Numbered from the stretch's first letter, positions 34,580 through 43,949 are shown. The stretch is 64,000 nucleotides of DNA from Prochlorococcaceae cyanobacterium jk18x22bins.40 (GCA_022826155.1 JAJDVL010000047.1:30206-94205); one strand, 5' to 3'. Notes: generated from the sequence alone by a model not told the origin. Translations and numbers: made by a program.

Positions 34580-35668
34580 TCAGGCAATCTCCACCGCCAT
34601 GGCGGTGGCGGATGCCTTCCGCACCGCATCGGCCACCACCTGACTGGCCAGGCCCTCCGCCAGGCCGGGAACCATGGGACGCCCCTCCCCCACGGCTGCA
34701 GCCCATTCGTCCAGCAGCCGGGACACAGGAGCAATGCGCCCGTCCGACCATGGGCGGGCAAATCCATGGGTGGTCTCCTCCGCCCGAGTCTCCAGAGGTC
34801 CCCCATGACGGGCCACCTGCAGGGTGAAGCCATGGACGTAATCCTTCTGGTTGCTGCTTCCCAGCACCACCTGAGCGTCACTGCCGTAAAGCTCCAGCCA
34901 CATGCCCCGGCCGTTGCGGGTGACAGAACTGAGATTCACCTGGGCCACCGCACCGCGGGCAAAAGTGAGTTGAATCAGCGCCACGTCTTCGGCATCACAG
35001 TTGCGCAGCCAGCCGCTGGCGGGATCGGGCCGGGCCGTAATGGCGGTGGAGAGCTTCGCCTGGACGGAGACAACGGGGCCAAACAGCCAGGCCAGCAGAT
35101 CAAAGGCATGAACCCCCAGTGCCCCCACAACGCCGCCACCCTGGTCCCGTCTTGCGTACCAACTCCACGGGCGACCGGGATCGGCGCGGCTGCCCATGAG
35201 CCAGTCCAGCTTCACCAGCCAGGGTTGCCCAAGAACCCCCTGCTGCACCAGCCCAGCCAGTTGTTGAAACAGGGGCACGGCCCGGTATTCAAAATCCACC
35301 CCACAGACCAGTTGGTTTTGCAGGGCCTGGATTCGCAGTTGCCGCGCCTCGGCGGCCGAGAGTGCAACCGGCTTTTCCAGAAAGACGGGCTTGCCCGCCT
35401 CCATGGCCTGCCGGGCCAGGTCAGCACGAACCATTGGTGGGGTGGCAATCACCACGGCATCCACGTGGTCGCTGTCCAGCAAAGCGGAAAACTCGCAGAA
35501 CCCTTGCACCTCTTCCGCCTGGGCGGCAGCCGTCACCTTTTGGCGATCGGGGTGCCAGAGCGCCGTGACGGTGGTGGATGCCGTGGCCCGCAATGCCGGC
35601 ACAATCACCTTGCGGCCAAAACCAAGACCGGCAACAGCAACGCGCAATGGTGGAGCAGGAAAGGTCAT
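34580..35668 (-). CDS. Gfo/Idh/MocA family oxidoreductase
   Basis: A 362-residue NAD(P)-dependent sugar or inositol dehydrogenase-like protein. The N-terminal Rossmann fold has VAGLGFGRKVIVPAL, AVVIATPPMVRADLARQAMEAGKPVFLEKPVALSAAEARQL (the EKP motif), then the C-terminal alpha/beta domain. The GGGVVGALGVHAFDLLAWLFG helix is typical. Substrate unknown. It borders the lower-GC ATPase module on its 5' side and is convergent with murD. Confidence 0.9.
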   Translation of the reverse strand: MTFPAPPLRVAVAGLGFGRKVIVPALRATASTTVTALWHPDRQKVTAAAQAEEVQGFCEFSALLDSDHVDAVVIATPPMVRADLARQAMEAGKPVFLEKPVALSAAEARQLRIQALQNQLVCGVDFEYRAVPLFQQLAGLVQQGVLGQPWLVKLDWLMGSRADPGRPWSWYARRDQGGGVVGALGVHAFDLLAWLFGPVVSVQAKLSTAITARPDPASGWLRNCDAEDVALIQLTFARGAVAQVNLSSVTRNGRGMWLELYGSDAQVVLGSSNQKDYVHGFTLQVARHGGPLETRAEETTHGFARPWSDGRIAPVSRLLDEWAAAVGEGRPMVPGLAEGLASQVVADAVRKASATAMAVEIA

Positions 35669-35838
35669 GGCGCTGTCCTGAATGGAATCTTCGTCAAAAG
35701 AAACGTCTTAATCCTCCATTAAAATGGGCTATGACCACTGTACCCATGTTTTTCGTGCGACCATCGTCCGTCATCTTCCGGTTCCGAATCAGGGGTGCCC
35801 TAAGTCCTGAACAGGAACCAGCCTGGGGTGCTCATGCC

Positions 35839-36402
35839 TTAATTTCTTCGTCGAAGTCTACGATATTCACTGCACGCTTCCCGCAAAGAAGCAGGTGCAG
35901 GCTCACGAAGCCGCTGCTGAACGTGGCACATATCGTATAGACTTTTTGTATATTCTTTGAGATCTTCCTTGGGGCAATCTCTTAAACTTTGATAGTCTTT
36001 GGATTCATCGACATTCTCGTCATTTTTAAGATATGCAAGCCAAGTTTCGATATTTCTGCGTGGAATAATGTGAAGTACATTGCTATCCCTCTCATGATCC
36101 CTCGGTGAAATATCTTTCTCTCTACATGCTATTTCTAGCTCCCTATGGCGATCATCAATGGTGCCCGTATCGGCATCAATAACAACAATAAGATATGCAT
36201 TTTCCCTTCTACGTATAAGCTTTAATTCCTCAGGATACTGTTTCCTAACCCATTGCTCCCCCGCACCGCTGCCTTCAGGAAGAGGACAAGTGTTGATGTC
36301 ACGACCCTGAAATTTCCGATGCTTCAAGAAGTTACGTACGAAAGACTCGGTCTGCGTGTCCTCGCAGAGCAGAACGATTTTGACGCCACTCATCTCTCCC
36401 AC
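35839..36402 (-). CDS. TOPRIM-like nuclease partner of an ATPase (candidate defence effector)
   Basis: A 187-residue protein. The N-terminal strand VKIVLLCEDTQTESFVRNFL carries the TOPRIM-type acidic residue (Glu in CEDTQTE) and IVVIDADTGTIDDRHREL the DxD metal pair. Such TOPRIM or TOPRIM-like partners (DUF4276, RloB, OLD nuclease, AriB) act with AAA/ABC-type ATPases in RM-linked or abortive defence. It overlaps the upstream ATPase gene by 13 bases. It is not a named family to me, so the effector role is inferred from the acidic motifs and the pairing. GC is below that of the flanks. Confidence 0.6.
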   Translation of the reverse strand: MGEMSGVKIVLLCEDTQTESFVRNFLKHRKFQGRDINTCPLPEGSGAGEQWVRKQYPEELKLIRRRENAYLIVVIDADTGTIDDRHRELEIACREKDISPRDHERDSNVLHIIPRRNIETWLAYLKNDENVDESKDYQSLRDCPKEDLKEYTKSLYDMCHVQQRLREPAPASLREACSEYRRLRRRN

Positions 36403-37499
36403 CCTCGCGCCACGATCTTGGAGAGAGTAAGCCCTTCGGTTACCCGCTCCAGCTTAGGACTCACACGCACAGGGCTGATGCCGCCGTCCCTGTAAAACCA
36501 TCTGCCCCTTGCCCCTGCCATATAATCAATGGTAACTGGATGATGAGAGATGATCACTGCCTGCGCCAACGTGTCGCCACACTGCTCACCAATCTTGACA
36601 AGAAAAGGTTGAATTTCCCGCAGAGCAAGATAATTGTCTGGTTCATCAAGAAACAGCAACGTTTGACTGGGCGCCAAGTGGATAAGACTGTATAAGGCCA
36701 CCAGCAACCTTTGCCCATCTGAAAGCTCATCCAGACGGAAAGGTACTGTTTTATGATTTTTATCACTGCCACCAAAACCAATTTTCATGGCTCGTGAATT
36801 CTCCCCAGATTCAATCAAGTTAATCGAATCGAATCCTGGCATTGCTTCTTCCAGCTCTTCGAACAACGTCCGGATGGCACCCATGTTTTCCTGTAAAACA
36901 TGGCGATACCAACTGACGAAATTTTCCATATGTAAATTGAGAAAGCCGTCCTCACTTCGGGCTTCAGCTTGGAAAGATGGAGGACATGGGCTCACGATGA
37001 TAAACCTCGATATGGCGCGTTTGAATTCCGTCAGTTTCTGGTTATCAGGTCTTGCATTTAGAGCACCAACACCTGAATAAGACCAGTTGAAGGGATACTC
37101 AGGTCCTTTGGAATAATCATCATGGTAAAGCTGGGCATTACCATCTCTAAAATTGAAGATGGGCTGGTCGTTATGGGTCAGCAACTCTTTTATAATCCGC
37201 ATTTGACGACGGTCCCGATTATGCTCAATCACCAATGTGTAGTGATAGATACTTTCGTTAATTGTCAAAGTGAGCTCGAAACGCTGTTCATTGCGACTTT
37301 GCCACCGCGTCAGGTCTCCAATTGACATCACCTCGTCGATTTTTGCGCTGTGGGTGATCAGTTGCTGAAGAAGAGACAGTGCCTTCAGAACGGATGTTTT
37401 GCCGCAGCCGTTGGAGCCAAGTAGAACATTGGTCTCGTCAAGCTCCAGCTCAAAATTGACCAGGCATAAAAAGTTGTCAATGTATAATCTTGTCAACAT
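36390..37499 (-). CDS. AAA/ABC-type ATPase of a two-gene defence-like module
   Basis: A 369-residue AAA_21/SMC-like ATPase, start ATG 37499 in MLTRLYIDNFLCLVNFELEL. Walker A is GSNGCGKTS (near residue 32), the ABC-like signature is LDELSDGQRLL, Walker B is TLLFLDEPDN and the switch His is in IISHHPVTI. Proteins of this kind drive OLD, AbiLi, AriA and RloA-type systems. The frame begins just after a stretch with no clear gene, and the downstream TOPRIM-like gene is translationally coupled, so this is the sensor half of the pair. Confidence 0.8.
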   Translation of the reverse strand: MLTRLYIDNFLCLVNFELELDETNVLLGSNGCGKTSVLKALSLLQQLITHSAKIDEVMSIGDLTRWQSRNEQRFELTLTINESIYHYTLVIEHNRDRRQMRIIKELLTHNDQPIFNFRDGNAQLYHDDYSKGPEYPFNWSYSGVGALNARPDNQKLTEFKRAISRFIIVSPCPPSFQAEARSEDGFLNLHMENFVSWYRHVLQENMGAIRTLFEELEEAMPGFDSINLIESGENSRAMKIGFGGSDKNHKTVPFRLDELSDGQRLLVALYSLIHLAPSQTLLFLDEPDNYLALREIQPFLVKIGEQCGDTLAQAVIISHHPVTIDYMAGARGRWFYRDGGISPVRVSPKLERVTEGLTLSKIVARGWER

Positions 37500-37846
37500 G
37501 ATTGAACCCCCAATGCAGGCCAGCAAAACCGGGAAATCATTGCCCAGCCGGATCGTTGATGGGGAATTTGCACAGCCACGACAGCCAAGCCTGGAAGAGA
37601 AAGGACTCTATCACGCCCATGGGCGCTGGCGCTGGCCAGCAGTGCCCCTTGGACGGATACAGCCTTGCTACCAGACAGTGCATACCCTTGACGTGGTGTG
37701 CCAGTCCCCGCACAGTCTCAACCATGGAAGATGGCCCAACGTCTTTGCCAGGGTCGGAATCTTGCGTTGGCGACACCGTGATCGGGCTTCCTGATGGCGC
37801 GGCTCAACCGAGTTCAGCCCCGTGATTCCCTATAGTTACAAGTCAT
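37500..37846. other. Intergenic stretch without a convincing gene
   Basis: 347 bases between the ATPase start and the DUF2062 gene. Short frames occur on both strands (for example 37537-37776 minus, 79 codons, with HHVKGMHCLVARLYPSKG), but no family is recognised and composition does not settle coding. It could hold the promoter of the leftward ATPase module and a remnant of an older insertion. Confidence 0.5.
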
Positions 37847-38347
37847 TTGTCAGGGTTGTCTCCTCCCCATCGACGGAAGAAGCCTCTGCCCCTACTGCTC
37901 ACGCGCCTGCGCGAGGGGGTGCAGCAGCTCGCGCAGCAGGAGGGTTCCCCCGGCCAGCGGAGCCGTGGCCTGGCGGCGGGTGTGTTTGCAGGCTGCTTCC
38001 CTTTCTTTGGCCTTCAGACCCTGCTGGGCGTTGCCCTGGCTTCCCTGTTGCGAGGAAACCGCATCCTGGCGGCGGCCGGCACCTGGATCAGCAACCCGTT
38101 CACCTACGTGCCCCTCTACTGGTTCAACTACACCATCGGCAAACATCTGCTGGGGGACCATCCCGGCGGGCTTGACGGTCTCCATGGCGGCGCTGCGTCG
38201 TCCGTGCCCTGGAACGATGTGTGGTCCTTGGGCTGGGCGGTGGCCCGCTGTGTTCTGCTGGGGTCAACCCTGGTGGGGCTGGCCTCGGGGATGGGTCTGG
38301 GTTTGCTCTGCTGGCTCTGGCTGCGCCGCGCCCGTCCAGCGCCATGA
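37847..38347 (+). CDS. DUF2062-like membrane protein
   Basis: A 166-residue protein, TTG start at 37847. It contains the DUF2062 signature AGVFAGCFPFFGLQTLLGVALAS, then GTWISNPFTYVPLYWFNYTIGKHLLG, and a C-terminal membrane segment (CVLLGSTLVGLASGMGLGLLCWLW). Two to three membrane helices are visible. DUF2062 proteins of unknown function are widespread. Its 3' end overlaps the convergent selO gene by 84 bases, which is long but consistent with both frames. Confidence 0.75.
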   Translation: MSGLSPPHRRKKPLPLLLTRLREGVQQLAQQEGSPGQRSRGLAAGVFAGCFPFFGLQTLLGVALASLLRGNRILAAAGTWISNPFTYVPLYWFNYTIGKHLLGDHPGGLDGLHGGAASSVPWNDVWSLGWAVARCVLLGSTLVGLASGMGLGLLCWLWLRRARPAP

Positions 38348-39772
38348 GGCCACCAGTTGGTGGAACGGTTCCCAGTTGTCGTGGTCGCTGATGGCCTGCC
38401 ACACCTGTTCGATCACAGGGCGGGTGGGGGTGCGGGTCAGGTTCCAGCGCTGCAAGGCCCAACGGGCGGCTGTGCGGCCATCCCTGGGGAGGCCGCGCCA
38501 ATGGCTCCACCAGCAGTCACGCCAGGCCAGCCATGGTTGTCGGGGTGGCTCCGGCGCTTGCCAAGGCGTCAAGGCATCGGGCTCCTCCAGATCCGAGCGG
38601 CTCACCTGATCCCCCAGACCGGCAAAAAAATCCCCGTAGTCAACCTTCCAGGCCGCCAGCAGTTGCAGCGTCAGGGTCACCAGATCCCCGTCGGGGGGAT
38701 CCATGGTGTGAACCGTGACCCATGGCTGAATCAACCCAAGGCGTCGCAGCAGGCCGGAGCGATAGGCGGCCTCGTAGACGGACCCGAACGGCGTCATGGC
38801 AGCCTCAAGGGCCTCCAGGGGCAGCGCCATGGCCAGAGGCTGGAGCAGCAGCTTCAAGTTGTGATGGCAGATGGCTGGCTGACGGCCATAGGCGTAGAGC
38901 CCCGTGTGGTCAAAGTAGGCTGCCGTGAAGCCGGGATCCCAGGCCGCCAGAAATCCGTAGGGGCCGTAGTCGAAGCTCTCTCCCGCCAGGGACATGTTGT
39001 CCGTGTTCAGGACGCCATGGGTGAAGCCGGCCACCATCCACTGGGCCGCCATCTGCGCCACCCGCTCCACCAGCTCCGCCACCATGGCCAGCAGGGGACT
39101 GTCCGCTTCGTTCAAGTGGGCATAGCAGGTGCGCTGCACGTGGTGGAGGAGTCGCGCCAATTGGTCCGGCTGCTGCAGATACAGCAACCGCTCACAGCTT
39201 CCAAAGCGCAGGTGGGTTTGGGCCAGGCGCACCATCACCGAACTGCGGGTGGGGGAGGGTTCGTCCCTGCGATAGAGCTGCTCGCCCGTTTCAATGAGGC
39301 TCACGGTGCGGCTGGTGGTGACCCCCAGGCGATGGAGAGCCTCTGCGGCAATCACCTCCCGCACCCCTCCCTTGAGGGTCAGACGCCCATCGCCGCCACG
39401 GGACCAGGGGGTCTGGCCGGATCCTTTGGTGCCCAGATCCTGGAGCCGGCCACGGCGATCCCGCACCTGGCCGTAGAGAAACCCGCGCCCGTCTCCAAGC
39501 TGGGGGTTGTAGACGCCAAATTGATAGCCGTGGTAACGCAACGCCAACAGGGGCTGGCGTCCCTCAAAGCGACCGTAGGCGGCCTCCAGATGGTCCCGGC
39601 TCACGGCGGCCGGGTCCAGGCCCAATTGCCGCAGCAGATCGTCGTTCCGAAACCGCAAACGGGTTTCCGGGAAGCAGGCGGCCTCCACCACGTCCCAATA
39701 GTCACCGCCCAGGTGCTCCAGGGAAGGCTCGAAGGGAAGCCCCAGCAGGGGATTGGCCCAGTTGATGGTCAT
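38264..39772 (-). CDS. selO: SelO/YdiU pseudokinase family protein (protein adenylyltransferase)
   Basis: Transfers AMP from ATP to Ser/Thr/Tyr of target proteins, in the redox response, in characterised bacterial and mitochondrial homologues. Visible signatures: ALRYHGYQFGVYNPQLGDGRGFLYGQV, DLGTKGSGQTPWSRGGDGRLTLKGGVREVI and GFTHGVLNTDNMS, the HxxxNxDN metal motif. 502 residues from ATG 39772 is the usual length. The ATGA overlap with the upstream kinase gene suggests coupling. Confidence 0.93.
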   Translation of the reverse strand: MTINWANPLLGLPFEPSLEHLGGDYWDVVEAACFPETRLRFRNDDLLRQLGLDPAAVSRDHLEAAYGRFEGRQPLLALRYHGYQFGVYNPQLGDGRGFLYGQVRDRRGRLQDLGTKGSGQTPWSRGGDGRLTLKGGVREVIAAEALHRLGVTTSRTVSLIETGEQLYRRDEPSPTRSSVMVRLAQTHLRFGSCERLLYLQQPDQLARLLHHVQRTCYAHLNEADSPLLAMVAELVERVAQMAAQWMVAGFTHGVLNTDNMSLAGESFDYGPYGFLAAWDPGFTAAYFDHTGLYAYGRQPAICHHNLKLLLQPLAMALPLEALEAAMTPFGSVYEAAYRSGLLRRLGLIQPWVTVHTMDPPDGDLVTLTLQLLAAWKVDYGDFFAGLGDQVSRSDLEEPDALTPWQAPEPPRQPWLAWRDCWWSHWRGLPRDGRTAARWALQRWNLTRTPTRPVIEQVWQAISDHDNWEPFHQLVASWRWTGAAQPEPAEQTQTHPRGQPHQG

Positions 39773-41106
39773 GGTCGATCGTGCTCTGGCTCCATGAGCC
39801 GGTGGAGATCCAGCAGGGTCTCGTCCGTCCCCATATTGCCCGGCACACAGATCACCGGGAGACCAACCTGGCCCTTGGGCGCGGGAGGCTGCACCAGCGA
39901 GATGCCCGGCATCACCTGACCCCGTAGCACCACGCGATCCAGACCCAGCCCATGGCGCAGCAGTGTGTCGCTGGTGCTTCCCCCTTTGCTGATCACGTAG
40001 CCCAAGCCGGGGCACAGGGGAGCCAACAGGGTCTCCTGGAGTTTGGCAACAGCCTCCGCCAGTGCCAGTTGGCCAGCCTCGTCGCCCCGCAGGCGTTCGC
40101 CGCGGCTGGTGTAGAGCACCACGGTGCGGCGCTCCTGGCGCAGGGTGTGCCCCAGGGCAGCGGCCAGCGCCGGAGCCAGGGATGGGTCCGGGCCATGGTG
40201 TAGACGCTCCAGAGGAATTTCCAGGCCTTTCACGGAGGGGGCCGTGAGCAGTGTTGCCAGTTGGCGGTCTGCGCCGGGTTGGTGGGAGCCCACCAGAATC
40301 AGTCCCGGTTGTGGTCTCCCTGCATCCCGCCGTCGCAGAGCCGCCAAATCTCCTGGAGTCAGCATCTGGGGACCAGGATCCACCAGGGCGTTAATCAGGC
40401 TGGCGGCCCCCCAGCACAGATCCCGATGCCCCTGCTGGCGCCGTTGCTGCATCAGTTGACCAAAGCAGCGCAGGTGCTCCGGCTCACTGGCATCCACGGT
40501 CACCACGGCGCCCTGGGGGAGGGATGCCAGACGACGCAAAAGGCGGCCGGGATTGCCGTGACTCTCCCAGTGAAGTCTCGTGACCGTGGCTTGCGGAATG
40601 CGGCCGCCGCTCTTTTGCTCCACCCATGCCGCCAGGGAGCTGGTGGTGTAGCCAAAGCGGCTGTCCTGGGCATAGCTGCTGAGGTGGACCGGCTGGCCAT
40701 GGAGAAAGTGATGGCCGCCAACGGTGGTGCGGCCACCCGGCAGGAAGGCCGGCAACAGGAACATCACTGCAAAAGGCCCCAATTCCTGGCTAAGCACCTG
40801 TGCCTCCAGGGGGAAGTGGCTGCGCAGGGTGGAGTCCCCCCGGCTCACCAACTGCCAGTGCTCCGGGTTCAGCCGCTTTAGCGCCAGGCGCAGGTTGCGA
40901 CAGATGGCGCGAAGACGCACTTCTGCATCCTGGCGGGGCAAGGCTCGGGTGTTGGCCAGGATGAAGAAAACGTTGGCGGGGTGCCGGAGCCCTGCCACCA
41001 GAGTTTCCACACGCCAACTTAACAAGAGCAGGCAACTGTGAATCGTCTGGGAGCCCGTTGGGTCATCATCAATGACGATCAACTTGCTTATGGGCGCTGG
41101 GGTCAT
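39769..41106 (-). CDS. Four-carbon acid sugar kinase family protein (OtnK-like, DUF1537)
   Basis: A 445-residue protein, ATG 41106 chosen in MTPAPISKLIVIDDDPTGSQ because it gives the family N-terminus; a longer frame to 41139 exists. SKLIVIDDDPTGSQT and RGDSTLRSHFPLE are N-domain signatures and ISKGGSTSDTLLRHGLGLDRVVLRGQVMPGISL the C-domain. Relatives phosphorylate four-carbon acid sugars such as erythronate. The substrate here is unknown. Confidence 0.85.
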   Translation of the reverse strand: MTPAPISKLIVIDDDPTGSQTIHSCLLLLSWRVETLVAGLRHPANVFFILANTRALPRQDAEVRLRAICRNLRLALKRLNPEHWQLVSRGDSTLRSHFPLEAQVLSQELGPFAVMFLLPAFLPGGRTTVGGHHFLHGQPVHLSSYAQDSRFGYTTSSLAAWVEQKSGGRIPQATVTRLHWESHGNPGRLLRRLASLPQGAVVTVDASEPEHLRCFGQLMQQRRQQGHRDLCWGAASLINALVDPGPQMLTPGDLAALRRRDAGRPQPGLILVGSHQPGADRQLATLLTAPSVKGLEIPLERLHHGPDPSLAPALAAALGHTLRQERRTVVLYTSRGERLRGDEAGQLALAEAVAKLQETLLAPLCPGLGYVISKGGSTSDTLLRHGLGLDRVVLRGQVMPGISLVQPPAPKGQVGLPVICVPGNMGTDETLLDLHRLMEPEHDRP

Positions 41107-41123
41107 TGGCACCGGGACGTGAG

Positions 41124-42305
41124 ATGGGAAGGGCCACAATCACCCGTGGCTGGCTGCGGCCCACGCTGCAGGAGGTTCCCGATCTCCTGCGCCAACTCAA
41201 CGTGGCCCGTCAACCCTGGCGCCCCGCCGGCCTGGGGGCACATTTCCACTGGTGTCAGCCTGGGCCGTGGGACGGCCAGGTTGTCTCCGTTGCCGGCAAC
41301 AACAGGATCCTCCGCCATAGCGTGGAAGACTTCACCATCGAGGTGGAAGCGGGACTTCCCCTGGCCTGGTTGCAGGCGGCCTTGGCGGAACAGGGGCAAT
41401 GGCTGGCGGTGGATCCACCGCCAGCCGCCAGCACAGGCACCGTTGGCGGACTGGTGGCCCGTGGTCTCTCCGCCGGTCTGCGCCATCGCTATCTGGGCAT
41501 CCGGGATCAGCTCATCGGGGTGAGCTTTGTGCGCGCCGACGGCGTGGCAGCCAAGGCAGGTGGCCGTGTGGTCAAGAATGTGGCCGGCTACGACCTCATG
41601 CGACTGCTCTGCGGCTCCTGGGGCTCCCTCGCGCTGCTGACCCGCCTGACCCTGCGCACCTATCCCATGCCCCCCCAGCGGCGTCACCTGCTGCTTTGTG
41701 GCCCCCGGGAACCCATGCTCCAACTGCGCCAGTGGCTGTTGCGCTCCTGTCTCACCCCGGAGCGGATGGACTGGTGGAGTCCCGCCATGGCAAGGCGGTT
41801 GGGCTGTGGAGACGCTCCGGAGGGTGATCTGTGTCTGGTGATCGGTTTGGGCAGCATCTCCCGGGACGCCATCAAGGCCCAGGAGCAGGCCCTGGTGGCA
41901 CAGCTTGGGGGCTCCGTCCGGATGCAACCCTTGCCCAACTGGCCACAGGTGGCCCTGATGCGGCCGCCGGAGCCAGGCGCCTGGCTCTTGCATCTGGGCT
42001 GCCGTCCTGCATCCATGGCCCAGCTCATGCTGGAGAGTGGCGACGCGGGGCTGTGTTGGCACGGTGGGCTCACCACCGGCCTGGGCTATGCCGTCGGCGC
42101 CCTCACCGTTGAGCAGGTGCTCCGGTTGCGGAACCGTCTCACGGCCCATGGTGGTTTTCTGACCATTCTGGTGCAGCCCCACGCCACCATCCCGTCTCCC
42201 CTGCCGCCGTGGCAGCGTCAGCCTGCTGCGGACGTGATGCTGGCCATTAAACATGCCCTGGACCCCTATGGGCTGGTGAGCGGCAGTTGTGTACCTGGGG
42301 TTTGA
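41124..42305 (+). CDS. FAD-binding oxidoreductase, glycolate oxidase GlcE-like subunit
   Basis: A 393-residue protein whose core is the PCMH-type FAD domain: DFTIEVEAGLPLAWLQAALAEQGQ, the STGTVGGLVARG loop that holds the FAD phosphate, then GGRVVKNVAGYDLMRLLCGS and a C-terminal GlcE-like end LAIKHALDPYGLVSG. GlcE works with GlcD and GlcF in glycolate oxidation for photorespiration. No glcD or glcF gene is adjacent in this window; the neighbour is a TPR protein gene whose end overlaps by 40 bases. Confidence 0.85.
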   Translation: MGRATITRGWLRPTLQEVPDLLRQLNVARQPWRPAGLGAHFHWCQPGPWDGQVVSVAGNNRILRHSVEDFTIEVEAGLPLAWLQAALAEQGQWLAVDPPPAASTGTVGGLVARGLSAGLRHRYLGIRDQLIGVSFVRADGVAAKAGGRVVKNVAGYDLMRLLCGSWGSLALLTRLTLRTYPMPPQRRHLLLCGPREPMLQLRQWLLRSCLTPERMDWWSPAMARRLGCGDAPEGDLCLVIGLGSISRDAIKAQEQALVAQLGGSVRMQPLPNWPQVALMRPPEPGAWLLHLGCRPASMAQLMLESGDAGLCWHGGLTTGLGYAVGALTVEQVLRLRNRLTAHGGFLTILVQPHATIPSPLPPWQRQPAADVMLAIKHALDPYGLVSGSCVPGV

Positions 42306-43117
42306 GTGGCGAGGGCATGGGTCAATTCCAGGCTCCACCTCCGGGACAGAATGTCCAGCCATTGGATGGTGACGGGATCGCCGTGCTGGCGAGCTTCCGC
42401 CAGCAATTGTTGAGCAGCCTCCAGGTCGCCGTTGTCCTGCCGCAACATGGCCTGGGCAATGAGGGGGCGCGGATCCATCTCCTTACGTTGCGAGCGGTCG
42501 ATCATTTGCTCCAACAGCCGGTCTGCCGCGCCCACCTTGCCCTGGGCGCGGCGCACGTCCGCCAGCAGCAAGCCATAGGGCACGGCATCAACCGTGCTCT
42601 CCATATCCGGGTCTGGCGGCTCCGGGGGCTGAACCCGTTGCCAGGCGGCCTCTGCCACGGACTCCGCCCGGTCGGCCTCGCCCCGCTCCAGCAGGATGCG
42701 ACAATAGAGCCGCAGCAGTGAAAGGTTGTCGGGGTCCACCGCCAGAAGACCTTGAATCTTCTGTTGGGCAGCGGTCAACTCGCCACTGGAGCGCAGCAGC
42801 TCGGCAGCCAGCAAACTCAACTGCCAGCGCTGGGGATGCTTCCGGCGCAGGGCCTGCAAGTGGTCGTAGGCGGCCTGGAGATCCCCTTGCTGAAGCTGGG
42901 TCGTGATCAACTCCAGGAGCAAGTCCGGATCGTCCGGCAAGCGACCCAGTTGTTTGCGGAGGTTGACAACTTTTTTCTGCTGCTCGGCCGGAACGGCAGA
43001 CGTGGCGGCCACCTCGGCAGATGTGTTGCCGGACGCCCACCAGCCCAGGAGAAAAATGCCGCCATAGCTGCCGCCAAGCAGCACGCCCTGGAGTAACAGA
43101 ACGATGGCACGGGGCAC
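42266..43117 (-). CDS. TPR-repeat membrane-anchored protein, hypothetical
   Basis: A 283-residue protein with one N-terminal membrane segment (AIVLLLQGVLLGGSYGGIFLLGWW) and a body of about six 34-residue TPR-like helix pairs, for example LLLELITTQLQQGDLQAAYDHLQALRRKHP and LSLLRLYCRILLERGEADRAESVAEAAW. Likely a periplasmic or thylakoid-lumen scaffold. Partner unknown. Confidence 0.7.
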   Translation of the reverse strand: MPRAIVLLLQGVLLGGSYGGIFLLGWWASGNTSAEVAATSAVPAEQQKKVVNLRKQLGRLPDDPDLLLELITTQLQQGDLQAAYDHLQALRRKHPQRWQLSLLAAELLRSSGELTAAQQKIQGLLAVDPDNLSLLRLYCRILLERGEADRAESVAEAAWQRVQPPEPPDPDMESTVDAVPYGLLLADVRRAQGKVGAADRLLEQMIDRSQRKEMDPRPLIAQAMLRQDNGDLEAAQQLLAEARQHGDPVTIQWLDILSRRWSLELTHALATQTPGTQLPLTSP

Positions 43118-43179
43118 GGTGGGCGGTCAGGGGTCTGGCAGGATTAAACTGTCTCACAGGGCAGGAATCCAGACTGGGG

Positions 43180-43932
43180 ATGGCAAAACAACCCATTTCA
43201 CCGGTGACAGACCCTCTGCAATTCCGAGCCATCGGACTTGTGAGGGGCATCTATCGCTCAGACGGTCCGGACTCCTTTACCACCGGGGTCATCCACGTCA
43301 TGGACAACACCCGACTGGAAGCCGTTCTTCTCGGCCGCGTGATCCATTTGGTGCGGCGGTACGTGGACTTGGATCAGCCCCATCTTTGGGTGTGCTATCC
43401 ACGCAATCGTGACAAGGATCAGGACAAGCTTCACCTGCAAGTGATGGGCGTTTGGGAGCCCAGCTTGCTGGATCGTACCGACGAGGCGCCGCAAGACCCC
43501 CGGCCGTCCAAAGACCCTCAGGATCCCCAGAATATTGAGCCGTCTGACGGCTATTTTTCCGTGCGTGGTGAGTTGGTGCTCACCAATCCCGAAGCACAGC
43601 AGCTTGTGGTCAGAATTCGCCAGCAGCCCCGGGTCAACACCCCCCCCCAGCGCGGACGCAACTTCAAGCTGACGCTCCATGGGGCTGTGCCACGCCGTGC
43701 TTTGCGCCACTTCCTCAACCTGGATCTGAAACGCCATGGACAGAGTCTGCATGTGGAGCGCTACGACGTGATTCAGTCCATGAGGAGAGGACGTTTTGAC
43801 AGGGGGCAGGGTGGACGGGGGAGAGCGCTCCACGGCAGAAGACAGGTGGGCCGCCACCTTGAGCCGGGCGCTTCTGCAGGCCCGGGTCGGCCGCGGCAAG
43901 GTGTTCTCAAACGCTCCAACTTCGAGGCCTGA
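43180..43932 (+). CDS. Conserved cyanobacterial hypothetical protein
   Basis: A 250-residue soluble protein, ATG 43180. Segments LQFRAIGLVRGIYRSDGPDSFTTGVIHV and LRHFLNLDLKRHGQSLHVERYDVIQ are ordered; the middle has an acidic Pro-rich linker (DPQDPQNIEPSD) and the C-terminus is low-complexity and rich in Gly and Arg (RRGRFDRGQGGRGR). The RG-rich tail suggests RNA or nucleic-acid binding. I do not recognise a family. It is 17 bases from the convergent ald gene. Confidence 0.6.
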   Translation: MAKQPISPVTDPLQFRAIGLVRGIYRSDGPDSFTTGVIHVMDNTRLEAVLLGRVIHLVRRYVDLDQPHLWVCYPRNRDKDQDKLHLQVMGVWEPSLLDRTDEAPQDPRPSKDPQDPQNIEPSDGYFSVRGELVLTNPEAQQLVVRIRQQPRVNTPPQRGRNFKLTLHGAVPRRALRHFLNLDLKRHGQSLHVERYDVIQSMRRGRFDRGQGGRGRALHGRRQVGRHLEPGASAGPGRPRQGVLKRSNFEA

Positions 43933-43949
43933 TGGGTCGGCCTGCTCCC

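Noticed and set aside
37537..37776. 79-codon frame as a transposase fragment
   Set aside because: No DDE or helix-turn-helix motif was seen and no inverted repeats flank it.
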